From the NCBI GenBank assembly GCA_016937155.1, contig JAFGWM010000040.1, forward strand, positions 1 through 64,000: a DNA stretch of 64,000 nucleotides, in the 5' to 3' direction. Positions within the stretch are counted from its first letter, which is position 1; each line of letters starts with the position of its first letter. The notes beneath the pieces are model-generated. The model was not told the origin of the DNA, did not search any database, and worked only from the letters and a program-made list of their open reading frames with translations. Shown piece by piece: positions 19,041 to 28,097 of this stretch. This DNA comes from Deltaproteobacteria bacterium (lineage in GTDB: Bacteria > Myxococcota_A > Polyangia > HGW-17). Position numbers and translations under genes: made by a program.

Positions 19041-19448
19041 ATGTCAAAAACCAGAACTTTTTTTATTCTGAGTGTCATGATGGTTTCCACTCTCATGGGT
19101 TATGTGAGGGTATCCAGAGCTGAAAATCCGACTGTAACAGATATGAAAGCTGTTTCCCAGCAATCAGGTGTTGTTGCTGCTGAAAATCCACCCGTTATTC
19201 ACAAGTCCGGAAAAAGCAGAGATGGCATTTTTTCAAGAATTTATCTAGCTGATATTCTGGCTACTTTAGTTTATTCCCTTATGGGTCTGGCTATAGCACT
19301 TTTCGGATACAAAGTGTATGATTGGATCACTCCGTTTGATCTCAGAAAAGAACTTGAAATTGATCAGAATACCAGTCTTGGTATTGTTGCAGGAGCGATA
19401 ATTCTTGGATTGTGTATTATCGTTGCCGCCGCAATAATGAGTCCATAA
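19041..19448 (+). CDS. DUF350 family membrane protein
   Basis: A 135-residue protein with an N-terminal hydrophobic signal (1-28), a short exported linker, then a DUF350 module of two membrane segments: DILATLVYSLMGLAIALFGYKVYDWITPF and SLGIVAGAIILGLCIIVAAAI (each cut at about 20 residues in the membrane). The YDWITPFDLRKEL loop between them is the family hallmark. A GGAGGA site lies 5 bases before the ATG. It is flanked by two DUF4178 genes, the known companion family. Confidence 0.85.
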   Translation: MSKTRTFFILSVMMVSTLMGYVRVSRAENPTVTDMKAVSQQSGVVAAENPPVIHKSGKSRDGIFSRIYLADILATLVYSLMGLAIALFGYKVYDWITPFDLRKELEIDQNTSLGIVAGAIILGLCIIVAAAIMSP

Positions 19449-19470
19449 CAGTTAAGCGGGAGTAAAACAA

Positions 19471-20808
19471 GTGGCTCAACTTCAGGTTCAACAGATAGAG
19501 TGTGCAAACTGCGGGGCAAAGATTGATATCCGTTGTGGATTGAGAAGTCGGACTTTTGCCTGTGAATACTGCGGTGCTGTCTGTCAGAACGATCAGGTCG
19601 TCTCACTGCAGAATCAGCAGGAAATAAAAGAAAAGTACGCACCGAAAAGTTTTTTAAAACTTGGAATGAAGGGGCATTTCCTGGGTCGTGAGTATCAGGT
19701 GGTTGGTCGTATCAGACTTATGGGTAAGGATTACGTGGATACCTGGGACTGGGATGAATGGTTCCTCATGTCTGATACAGGGTATCCATTGTGGCTTCAG
19801 GAGGATGAAAACGGATATACTCTCTTCAGAGTTTTCGTTTCAGACACTTTTATTGATCCCTATAATCTGTCAGACAGATATTTTATAAATGGTGAAGCCT
19901 ATACTGTTGAAGAGAGCGATTTTGCAAGTATTGAATTTATAGAAGGTGAATTAACCTGGAAATCCCACCCTGGTGAAACTGTAAGTTATGTTGATCTGAG
20001 AAAGGGCATTAATCGTTTCAGTATTGAATACACTACAAAGGAAGTTCAGTATTTAAAGGGAAAGACTTTAAAATTTGAAGAAATAAAAGAAGCTTTTGGC
20101 GATATGGTTCCCGAAAAGGCCATTAAAAAAGCTCAGGCAAAGCAAGAGAAAAAAGATCGTAAGATGCACTGGGGTGTAATTGCAGGACTTATGATCGTTT
20201 TAGGTGCATTTGCTGCTTTGGCAGGTTTTTCTTTTGTAAAGGACAGTGGGAATGTAGTTTTTGAGGGAAGAAATATAGTTACTGTACGACGATTGGGAGA
20301 ATTTGAATTTAATTTTAAGGACTCCTCTGGAAAGCCTATGCTTTTTTATATTAAAAAAGGTCCTGTGATGAGTTTCAAATTCAGAACCGGAAGTTTCCCC
20401 TGGAGTAGTAATGGTAATTCGAGATACAGGGAAACTGGTTGGTGGGTTAGTGCAGAACTTTATAAAAAGGCTGAGGAAGGTAAAGAAGATGAGTTTGTTA
20501 CAGTTATTAATTCCGGTTTCTGGAAGGCTGACGGCATAGATGAGGGAGAAAGCTGGTATGAGGAAAGTACTTCAGATACAATTTTTTTGAAAGGAATTGA
20601 AACAGGTCACAACTATTATTTAAAATTCACCTGTGGTGCCAATGATAACGTGGATAAATACTATAATTACAATATTCCATTTGAAATAGAAGTACGAGAA
20701 GGTGCTTGGAATCCTTTCCCGTTTAAATTATATGCGTTTCTAATTGGTGGTATACCTCTTCTTATTATTATAATAATGCTTATAATAAAATACAGTAATG
20801 ATGATTAA
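19471..20808 (+). CDS. Zinc-ribbon DUF4178 membrane protein
   Basis: A 445-residue protein, GTG start. An N-terminal zinc ribbon (CANC at 12-15, CEYC about 31-34) leads into a DUF4178 domain (about 50-210) with EWFLMSDTGYPLWLQEDENGY, closely echoing the smaller paralogue upstream. A Lys-rich stretch precedes a membrane segment (about 232-254), a predicted extracytoplasmic beta domain (about 260-415), and a final membrane helix (about 421-440). The ribbon and DUF4178 domain would face the cytoplasm. It may be the membrane-bound partner of the first DUF4178 protein. It overlaps the next gene by 11 bases. Confidence 0.85.
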   Translation: MAQLQVQQIECANCGAKIDIRCGLRSRTFACEYCGAVCQNDQVVSLQNQQEIKEKYAPKSFLKLGMKGHFLGREYQVVGRIRLMGKDYVDTWDWDEWFLMSDTGYPLWLQEDENGYTLFRVFVSDTFIDPYNLSDRYFINGEAYTVEESDFASIEFIEGELTWKSHPGETVSYVDLRKGINRFSIEYTTKEVQYLKGKTLKFEEIKEAFGDMVPEKAIKKAQAKQEKKDRKMHWGVIAGLMIVLGAFAALAGFSFVKDSGNVVFEGRNIVTVRRLGEFEFNFKDSSGKPMLFYIKKGPVMSFKFRTGSFPWSSNGNSRYRETGWWVSAELYKKAEEGKEDEFVTVINSGFWKADGIDEGESWYEESTSDTIFLKGIETGHNYYLKFTCGANDNVDKYYNYNIPFEIEVREGAWNPFPFKLYAFLIGGIPLLIIIIMLIIKYSNDD

Positions 20809-22717
20809 TATAAAAAAAACAATCATTTTAATGATTATGGTCATGGGTTGTGCAACTCCGGATGATCATCTTCGTGATAGTCTTCTCAAGGGAAATCTGG
20901 CATCCAGAATTGGTGCAGCCAAGAAATTGGCAGAAATAAAAGATGACAGTACCACAAATGCTCTGATAACAGCACTCAGGGATTATTCATCTGATGTAAG
21001 AATTGAAGCATGTAATTCTCTGAGTGGCAGGGGTATGGTTGCTGTTTCTCCAGTGCTTCGGCTTATGAAGGATTCAAGCATAAGTGTGAGAATGAAAGCT
21101 GTTGATACACTGGAAACTCTTCCTGAAACAGATGAAGTTAGCGTTGTAATGATTAAAGCTCTGGATGATTCATCAATGAGGGTAAGGGATAAAGTAGTGA
21201 ATCTTCTGGAAAAAAGAAAATGGCCCAGGCAAGATATCCTGATTCTCAGAAGGATGATAAAGAGAATGGATGCTCTGGAAGATATTTCCATGGGGCAAAA
21301 AGAGGATAACGCGGTTGGTTTTGATCAGATAGGCAAACTGGGTTTTCCGCTGGATGATGCTCTTGTTTATGGTGCTCTGTTCAGTAAGGATTCCTTTGTG
21401 GTTTCTAAGGCTATCAAAGTTATAACAGATGGTTCGATGGATCATCTTGATGTACTTTTAGCGTTACCAACCGGAGAAATAAAAAATAAATCCTTGAAAG
21501 TATGGCTTTCGAACACCTGGAGTATTAAACAAAAACAGATAACTAAAATTATATCTGCTGGAATTCCTATTGATACACTGTTTAGTATTTTAACCCCTGA
21601 AGTTTTCAAGCCGGATTGTTCAACGTTTAATAGATTCAAAAAATATTCACTATTTTACAGAGGATTAAAATGTACCCTTCCTGATAAAATTTCACCCCAG
21701 GAGGAATTAGTATTAAGATATTCAACAGGTCTGGAAATTCCACCCTCCCTTATGGAAAATGTTTTTTCCAGAATCACATCAGGATCACCAAAAATCATTG
21801 AAATATTTGTAAAAAATGAAAAATACAGAGATAAAATAATTACTCTTATGAATGATTCCTGGAAACAATTCAAAAAAGATTATGAAAAATGGATTCCGGA
21901 GTCAATGTGGCAGAAACTTGAGTTGATGGGAAGTGATGTTCCAACGGTAAAACCAAGAAGCGACAGAGAGAAGTTTTTGGCCATCTACAAATCAAGAGTA
22001 AATGTTACCGGTGAAGAAGAATTGTTTCTTCCCACTTTTAATGCACAGTTGTTTTCCGATAGATTACTGGCACTGAAAGGTATTTTTGAAGCTAGGGAAT
22101 TGCTGATAAAAGTAGCGTCTTTTGCATCAGGAAAAATAAAAGCAAATGCTATTGAAGCGCTTTATCCATCAATTGCAAAATTGAAAATGCCTCCTGTTGT
22201 TTTAAAAAATCTGGATAATCCTGATGATTCCATTAGAAAAGCCGCTTTGATTACAGCAACCGGTCATATGGCTACGACTCACATATTGAAGCTTTTAAAG
22301 GATCCCAGTGCCTCAATAAGACAGATTGTACTGGATTACTGTTCTAAAAATGGGGGAAAAGAAATCATCACAGAACTTAAAAAAGAGTTTTCTGAAAAAC
22401 CAACCGCTGATCTTGCGCTGGCTCTGGGAAAAATCAAAGTTCGTTCCATGGTGGATTCATTCATTACAATACTGGATGAAGACTCATTGATTGCTATGTA
22501 CAGTGACCGTGCGGCGGTTCTAAGAGCTCTTTCCATGGTAAATACAGATAAATCCTCCACCAGTAAAGTATGCAACAGGGAATTATGGCATCCTGATGTT
22601 CTTGTGAGAAGCGAGGCCCTTAGATGTCTTGGTAAAAATGAGCTTTTTGCAGAGTATTCTGAGTTTGCTTCTGAAAGATATTTGAGAAGATTTGCCGCAT
22701 GGCTCAGAAAAAAATAA
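20798..22717 (+). CDS. HEAT-repeat lipoprotein
   Basis: A 639-residue protein with a signal ending MVMGC (lipobox Cys about 18). Residues about 25-150 and 440-620 form HEAT-like units (for example SSDVRIEACNSL, SISVRMKAVDTL, SSMRVRDKVVNLL, DDSIRKAALITATG, SASIRQIVLDYCSKNG), as in PBS-lyase-type HEAT proteins. The middle is helical without clear repeats. The start overlaps the upstream gene by 11 bases; ATG at 20801 is equally possible. It is the last gene of the DUF4178/DUF350 unit. A periplasmic scaffold role is inferred. Its stop abuts the convergent gene's stop. Confidence 0.85.
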   Translation: MMINIKKTIILMIMVMGCATPDDHLRDSLLKGNLASRIGAAKKLAEIKDDSTTNALITALRDYSSDVRIEACNSLSGRGMVAVSPVLRLMKDSSISVRMKAVDTLETLPETDEVSVVMIKALDDSSMRVRDKVVNLLEKRKWPRQDILILRRMIKRMDALEDISMGQKEDNAVGFDQIGKLGFPLDDALVYGALFSKDSFVVSKAIKVITDGSMDHLDVLLALPTGEIKNKSLKVWLSNTWSIKQKQITKIISAGIPIDTLFSILTPEVFKPDCSTFNRFKKYSLFYRGLKCTLPDKISPQEELVLRYSTGLEIPPSLMENVFSRITSGSPKIIEIFVKNEKYRDKIITLMNDSWKQFKKDYEKWIPESMWQKLELMGSDVPTVKPRSDREKFLAIYKSRVNVTGEEELFLPTFNAQLFSDRLLALKGIFEARELLIKVASFASGKIKANAIEALYPSIAKLKMPPVVLKNLDNPDDSIRKAALITATGHMATTHILKLLKDPSASIRQIVLDYCSKNGGKEIITELKKEFSEKPTADLALALGKIKVRSMVDSFITILDEDSLIAMYSDRAAVLRALSMVNTDKSSTSKVCNRELWHPDVLVRSEALRCLGKNELFAEYSEFASERYLRRFAAWLRKK

Positions 22718-22954
22718 TCAATAAATTCTGATGTAAAAAATTGTAACCAGTATGTAAATCATGAAAAATAATGCAGGTGCAGCTGTAACTCCATGTTTTT
22801 TCTTTTTAAAAGCAAGAAAAGTTGAAAACAAGGTCATCAGAGTGAAAATACCTGCGGCTAAAACAGTACCTGTGTTCACCCCTTTTAGGGATAACAGCAG
22901 TAACGGTACAGGCATTACAAGATATGTAATAATCAACCAGTATGCTGGGTTCAA
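22718..22954 (-). CDS. Small membrane protein
   Basis: A 78-residue hydrophobic protein with two or three membrane segments (about 5-23, 28-48, 58-76) and a Lys-rich loop FKKKKHG. The start is TTG; it is supported by a strong GGAGGT site 6 bases upstream. It lies 14 bases after metG on the same strand and is probably co-transcribed. No family recognised. Confidence 0.65.
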   Translation of the reverse strand: MNPAYWLIITYLVMPVPLLLLSLKGVNTGTVLAAGIFTLMTLFSTFLAFKKKKHGVTAAPALFFMIYILVTIFYIRIY

Positions 22955-22968
22955 TTTTTTACCTCCGA

Positions 22969-24984
22969 CTAACTTATCTGACTTCCAGGATAAAACCCTT
23001 TATCTCCACTCTGGGGAACAAGCAGTCCTAAGTGTCCTGAAGGATCTTCACATGCCAGTACCATTGCTTCACTGATGCCGAATTTCATTTTTCTGGGTTT
23101 AAGATTAACACAGACAACTACGGTTTTCCCAATAAGTTCCTCAGGAGAAAAATGAGCTTTAATACCAGCAAAAACATTACGTTTTTCTATTCCTATATCA
23201 ACTGTCAACTGTAGAAGTTTTCCTGCTCCTTTAACAAGTTGAGCATCAATAATTTTGCCTGCTCTAAGATCAATTTTCTGGAAATCATCGAATGCAATCT
23301 CATCTTTAAGAGGGGTTAATGGAATCTGAACAGATGGAGCTGCTTCTTTGGTTTTAGCTATCATTGCTTCAATATTTTTTTCATCTACTCTTTCAATCAG
23401 ACGTTCGAAGTTTCCAAGTTTTATATCCGGAGGAAGGATAAAATCCAAATCCCTGAAAGTCCAGGAATGAGGGGCACCAAGCATTTTTTCCACAGTTTTT
23501 TTAAATTCCGGAAGAACAGGACCTATGAGAATTGTAATACCCTTGAGAAGACCTAAAGCACTTGTTATGATCCTCCTGGCTTTTTCCGGATCAGACGATG
23601 TATAACGGAAAGGCTCAGTATCCTGAAGATAACGATTGGCGTTTTCAGCTATTATACAAATTTCCCGGATTGCTTTTGAAAACTCAAAATTCCCGTAATA
23701 TCGGCTTATGCTTTCAACTCTTGACTTCGCATCTTCCACAATAGATGAGCATTCCGGATCAGTTGTTCCGGTAACAGAATTGAGTTTTTTATTGATAATT
23801 CCCATGCTTCTGGATGCTAAATTAGCTATTTTATTAACCAGTTCAGCATTGACTCTTAATCTGAATTCTTCAAGATTAAGATCAATATCATCCATGGTAG
23901 GTCCAAGTTTAGATGCATAATAAAATCGAAGGTACTGTGGATCCAGAAATTCAAGATATGTTGATGCTTTCACGCTTGTGCCGCGACTTTTGGACATTTT
24001 CTCTCCATTAACGGTGAGAAATCCATGTATATGAACCCTGTGAGGCATTTTATATTCACCATATGCGAGCATTGCCGGCCAGAAGAGTGTGTGAAAATAA
24101 GTAATATCCTTACCGATAATATGGAAAATTTTGGTATCAGATTCCTTTGACCAGTAATCATTGAAGTCAAGTCCGTTTTCATCACAGTATTTTTGAGTGG
24201 TACCAATATATCCCACAGGAGCATCCATCCAGACATAGAAGAATTTATCCTCTTCTCCAGGAATTTTAAATCCGAAATATGGGGAATCCCGTGAAATATC
24301 CCATGGCCTCAGTTCTCCTGAAAGAAAATTACTTGTGAGCCATGCCTGAACTTCACTGTGCAGATGAGTTTTGTCATTAACCCATTTTTCAATGATATCT
24401 CGTGCTTTTTCAAGAAGAACAAAATAATGAGTGGAATTTTTCAAAGCGGGGGGGTTACCACAAAGACTGCATCGGGGATGTTTAACATCAACGGTATCAT
24501 ATGTAGCTCCGCATTTCTCACAGTTATCTCCATACTGATCCTCGGCTCCGCATTTGGGACAGGTGCCTTTAACAAACCGATCCGGAAGGAATCTTTTATC
24601 ATGATCACAGTAATACTGTTCAACCTCTTTTATTTCAATAAGGCCATTTTTATTGAGTTTATTGAATATATTTTCAGCATGAACTCGTGTTTCTTCACTG
24701 TGAGTTGTATAAAAGCGATCGAAATGAATCTGGAATCCAGTAAAATCCTGAAAATGTCGCTCATTAAATCTTGCAACCATTTCTTCAGGGGATATTCCCT
24801 GTTTCCTTGCATTGATTTCAATTGGGGTTCCATGGGTATCACTGGCACACATATATACAGCATTTTCCCCTGAAATTTTTAAATAACGAACGAAAATGTC
24901 ACTCTGGATATATTCAACGAGATGACCAATGTGTATATCACCATTTGCATAAGGTAATGCACTGGTTACAAGTATTTTAGACAT
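22969..24984 (-). CDS. metG: Methionyl-tRNA synthetase
   Basis: Charges tRNA-Met with methionine in the cytoplasm. At 671 residues it matches the bacterial form with a C-terminal tRNA-binding domain. Seen: the class I signature HIGH (GDIHIGHLVEY, about 16-20), the KMSKS loop (KMSKSRGT, about 328), a zinc-binding knuckle with two Cys pairs (CPKCG, CEKCG and the later CSLCG), and the C-terminal EMAP-type domain (about 565-671; IDLRAGKIIDAQ). A GCAGGAG site precedes the ATG. Confidence 0.98.
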   Translation of the reverse strand: MSKILVTSALPYANGDIHIGHLVEYIQSDIFVRYLKISGENAVYMCASDTHGTPIEINARKQGISPEEMVARFNERHFQDFTGFQIHFDRFYTTHSEETRVHAENIFNKLNKNGLIEIKEVEQYYCDHDKRFLPDRFVKGTCPKCGAEDQYGDNCEKCGATYDTVDVKHPRCSLCGNPPALKNSTHYFVLLEKARDIIEKWVNDKTHLHSEVQAWLTSNFLSGELRPWDISRDSPYFGFKIPGEEDKFFYVWMDAPVGYIGTTQKYCDENGLDFNDYWSKESDTKIFHIIGKDITYFHTLFWPAMLAYGEYKMPHRVHIHGFLTVNGEKMSKSRGTSVKASTYLEFLDPQYLRFYYASKLGPTMDDIDLNLEEFRLRVNAELVNKIANLASRSMGIINKKLNSVTGTTDPECSSIVEDAKSRVESISRYYGNFEFSKAIREICIIAENANRYLQDTEPFRYTSSDPEKARRIITSALGLLKGITILIGPVLPEFKKTVEKMLGAPHSWTFRDLDFILPPDIKLGNFERLIERVDEKNIEAMIAKTKEAAPSVQIPLTPLKDEIAFDDFQKIDLRAGKIIDAQLVKGAGKLLQLTVDIGIEKRNVFAGIKAHFSPEELIGKTVVVCVNLKPRKMKFGISEAMVLACEDPSGHLGLLVPQSGDKGFYPGSQIS

Positions 24985-25081
24985 GATAACTCCTGCACCG
25001 GAAGATGGTATAAGCCGGCAACGCCTTTAAAGTGCAACACTACATCCTGTTTTATCAAGCTGAAAATTGAAAAATCATTCA

Positions 25082-26410
25082 TCAATATTCCGGAGGAGGG
25101 GGAATAATGTTAGTTTCCATAAGGGTTTTAACAGTATTTCTCGCATGAGTGATCTGTTCTCTGGCTCTTTTCTCAAGATTTTCCAGTGTATCAGGATGGC
25201 TGGCAAGCCCCAGTCTCATACTTTCTTTTGCAGCACTCAAGGCAACTCGGATTGGTGTTTCAGGATCACCCATGTCCGGAACTATAAACTCCGGTGAAAG
25301 ACCAAGTTCCTCAGTACGATCTGAAATGACCTGGGCAGCTTTAACACACATACTGTCAGTAATTCGTTTTGTACCGACATCAAGGGCGCCTCTGAACATT
25401 CCCGGGAAAACAAGTGAGTTATTGAGTTGATTTGCAAAATCACTTCTACCTGTAGCGGTTATAAAAGCACCTGCATCATGAGCAATCCATGGCCAGATTT
25501 CCGGAACGGGGTTTGCACATGCGAAAACAGCTGATTTTTTTGCCATCAGTGAAACCTCGTTCGGCTTAATTACATCAGGTCCGGGTGTTGAAAGTGCGAT
25601 AAGAAAATCAGCGCCTGAAAGTGCATGTTCGAGGGTTCCTTTTAGATTAGATGAGTTACTTATTCTGGCCCACTTCTGTTTATAGGGGTTATCATCAGGA
25701 ATTTTTCTGTCCTTTGTGAGAATCCCTTTGCTGTCCAGTAAAATGATATTACCAGGATCTGCCCCGGAAATTTCCAGAAGATCTGCAACTGCAAGATTGG
25801 ATGCACCTGCTCCGCTGAGAACAAACTTTGCATTTTCAATCGGGATATCCATAAGTTTGAGTGAACTGAAAATCCCGGCAAGAATAATAGTGGCTGTGCC
25901 CTGTCTATCATCATGCCATACAGGAATATCCATTGAATTACGTAGAGAATCCAGAATATGGAAACACTTGGGTGTTTCAATATCTTCAAGATTTATACCT
26001 CCGAATGAAGGTGTTACAGCCTTGACAAAATTAACAATTTCCTCTGAAGAGTGTACATTGATGCAGAGTGGAAATGCATCCACTCCACCAAGGTATTTAA
26101 ATAGAAGGGCCTTTCCTTCCATTACTGGTAAACCAGCCAGAGGACCAATGTTGCCAAGTCCAAGCACTCTTGTTCCATCACTGACTACAGCAACAGTATT
26201 TGATCTGTTAGTGTAAATATCTGCCATGGATGGATCTGCGTGAATTTCACGACATGGTTGAGCTACTCCAGGTGTATACCAGTATGAAAAATCGTTTAAA
26301 TCCCTGATTGTACACCTTGGAATGACCTCCATTTTTCCACGATAAAACTTATGAAGTTTTGTACTGATTTCATAAGGTCTGCTGGCATTTTCGAGTTTTT
26401 TATCATCCAT
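25082..26410 (-). CDS. NAD(P)-dependent malic enzyme
   Basis: Oxidatively decarboxylates malate to pyruvate and CO2 with reduction of NAD(P). It has 442 residues, the short bacterial form without the C-terminal phosphotransacetylase domain of MaeB. Seen: YTPGVAQPCREI, SDGTRVLGLGNIGPLAGLPVMEGKA region, the metal/substrate acidic pair in GGINLEDIETP, HDDRQGTA, and the nucleotide-binding GAGASNLAVADLL. A ribosome site AAAGGAG precedes the ATG. Coenzyme preference cannot be read here. A stand-alone gene with small gaps each side. Confidence 0.95.
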   Translation of the reverse strand: MDDKKLENASRPYEISTKLHKFYRGKMEVIPRCTIRDLNDFSYWYTPGVAQPCREIHADPSMADIYTNRSNTVAVVSDGTRVLGLGNIGPLAGLPVMEGKALLFKYLGGVDAFPLCINVHSSEEIVNFVKAVTPSFGGINLEDIETPKCFHILDSLRNSMDIPVWHDDRQGTATIILAGIFSSLKLMDIPIENAKFVLSGAGASNLAVADLLEISGADPGNIILLDSKGILTKDRKIPDDNPYKQKWARISNSSNLKGTLEHALSGADFLIALSTPGPDVIKPNEVSLMAKKSAVFACANPVPEIWPWIAHDAGAFITATGRSDFANQLNNSLVFPGMFRGALDVGTKRITDSMCVKAAQVISDRTEELGLSPEFIVPDMGDPETPIRVALSAAKESMRLGLASHPDTLENLEKRAREQITHARNTVKTLMETNIIPPPPEY

Positions 26411-26471
26411 AGAGAATAGCTCCTTTACTGATGTTGTATAATACTGAAAACCTGGACAAATAAAACCAGTA

Positions 26472-28097
26472 TTACCTGAAAAGTTCTGATAGACTTATGA
26501 ATGCATTTTTCACATTTCCGGGAAGTTCAATATTTTTTAGGAGAATATAATAAAAATCCATACCATCAACGGTATGTTTGTGTTTATATTCCAGAAAATG
26601 CACGGTCTTTTGAATATACTTTTTGAGCGTTTTTTCTCTGGCTTCGAGAAAATAGCTAAGTTGCTCAGGTTTGCTATTCCAGATTTCCAGTATTTTTCCT
26701 GGAATGTGATTCTCGGGTATTTTCATTTTTTTCCATTCTATTAATTCAAAAAACAGCATGAGGAATACAAGGTCAAAAACAGTGAACTGCGACTCAGGAG
26801 ATGTTTTTTTTATGAACATTGAAAAGTTACACCAGTTTTCAGGATTAAAATTTTCCGGCCAAGTTTTTGATACGGACTGATACGTGTTGGAACTGTATTT
26901 AAGCAACCCTGACATCCTCATAGTTTCTACAGTGTTACGCAGATTGTATTTCCTGAAGGCATAAATTTCGGAAAGTGTCTCACTTATGGTTTCCCATGAA
27001 AATTCGTCAGTTGTGAGTATTTCAAGGATAAATCTCATGTAGTTTTTCAGTGGGATAAATTTTTCATCTTTGATGAGTTTTATATCATCACATATTGCGG
27101 TTCTGGCTCTAATGCCTCTCCTCCCGGCTCTTCCTGCCATCTGAATTATTTCACTCTCAGTGAGTTTACCACGGGAGAAAATATTAATATCTCTTATGAT
27201 GACATGGGTGAATGGGAGATCCATTCCCTGGGCAAGGGCTGTGGTACTTATAACGATTCTGATATCCAGCGTACTGATATTTTGAAGTAGTTTAGTTTTC
27301 CTTCCAATGGATAATCCGGAATGATAAATTTCAATCTGTTCAGGTAAAATTTTTGAATTTTTTTCAGATAATACCCTGAATTTTTTCAAAAGAACTTCAC
27401 ATGATTTTCTGGTTGAAACAAAAACAATAAAAGCAGTTTCTTTTGTATACTCACTGATAATATATTTCCATAAAGCTTCTGGTTTTTTTTCCAGAATAGA
27501 GAAATCAGATAGGGTTATATCTGATTTTTCGATAATTTTTTCGCATGGAGAAATAAGGCCCTCTGTTTGACTGGTAAAACCGTATCCACTTATAATCATG
27601 CGGGTTCCTGATGATTTTAATCCGGTGATTATGGAAATTAGAATTCCACTTCTGGAGGTATTTATCAGGTTTTGTATTTCATCAATTACTACAAGATCCC
27701 ATGATACTTTCATAAGGTTAAATTTGAAAAATTCCCAGGTGGAAAATACAATTATTCCATCAGTTGAATATATAAAAGAATCGTCTCCGGATATTTCATC
27801 ACCAGTTATTAATGCGGCTTTTAAGTCTTTTGAATTCTTCTGTTTAAAAAGATTGTATTTCTCATGAACCAGAGCTTTCAGGGGCAAAATCATGACACCA
27901 CGGAAGGAAGAACCGGAATTAAGAAATGCAGCCATTGGTACGGCAGTTTTTCCACTTCCTGGGGGTGTATCTATAGATATGTTCTTTCGCGAATACTTCC
28001 AGAGTTTATAAGCAGTGATCTGAAATTCGAAAGGACGGTGATTTTTACCTAGAGCTATCTGGAGTTCATCAGAAATCAACGATATTGAGCTTTCCAC
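26472..28097 (-). CDS. Ski2-like superfamily 2 helicase
   Basis: A 541-residue ATP-dependent helicase. Seen: motif I PPGSGKT (about 42-48), Ia PLKALVHEK, motif II DEIQ, a SGYG segment near motif III, VFVSTRKSCE, TTALAQGMDLP (motif V) and QMAGRAGRRG (motif VI). The QMAGRAGRRG form is typical of Ski2/Hel308-like enzymes. The protein lacks the long C-terminal domains of Hel308 and Brr2, so it is a compact member. The GTG start at 28097 has no ribosome site; a TTG at 28079 would overlap the upstream stop by four bases and is a realistic alternative. It overlaps the secreted-protein gene upstream, which suggests coupling. Substrate (RNA or DNA) is not evident. Confidence 0.88.
   Translation of the reverse strand: MESSISLISDELQIALGKNHRPFEFQITAYKLWKYSRKNISIDTPPGSGKTAVPMAAFLNSGSSFRGVMILPLKALVHEKYNLFKQKNSKDLKAALITGDEISGDDSFIYSTDGIIVFSTWEFFKFNLMKVSWDLVVIDEIQNLINTSRSGILISIITGLKSSGTRMIISGYGFTSQTEGLISPCEKIIEKSDITLSDFSILEKKPEALWKYIISEYTKETAFIVFVSTRKSCEVLLKKFRVLSEKNSKILPEQIEIYHSGLSIGRKTKLLQNISTLDIRIVISTTALAQGMDLPFTHVIIRDINIFSRGKLTESEIIQMAGRAGRRGIRARTAICDDIKLIKDEKFIPLKNYMRFILEILTTDEFSWETISETLSEIYAFRKYNLRNTVETMRMSGLLKYSSNTYQSVSKTWPENFNPENWCNFSMFIKKTSPESQFTVFDLVFLMLFFELIEWKKMKIPENHIPGKILEIWNSKPEQLSYFLEAREKTLKKYIQKTVHFLEYKHKHTVDGMDFYYILLKNIELPGNVKNAFISLSELFR

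Noticed and set aside
24358-24873. 171-codon plus-strand frame inside metG
   Set aside because: Antisense to the metG catalytic domain; no ribosome site or homology features.
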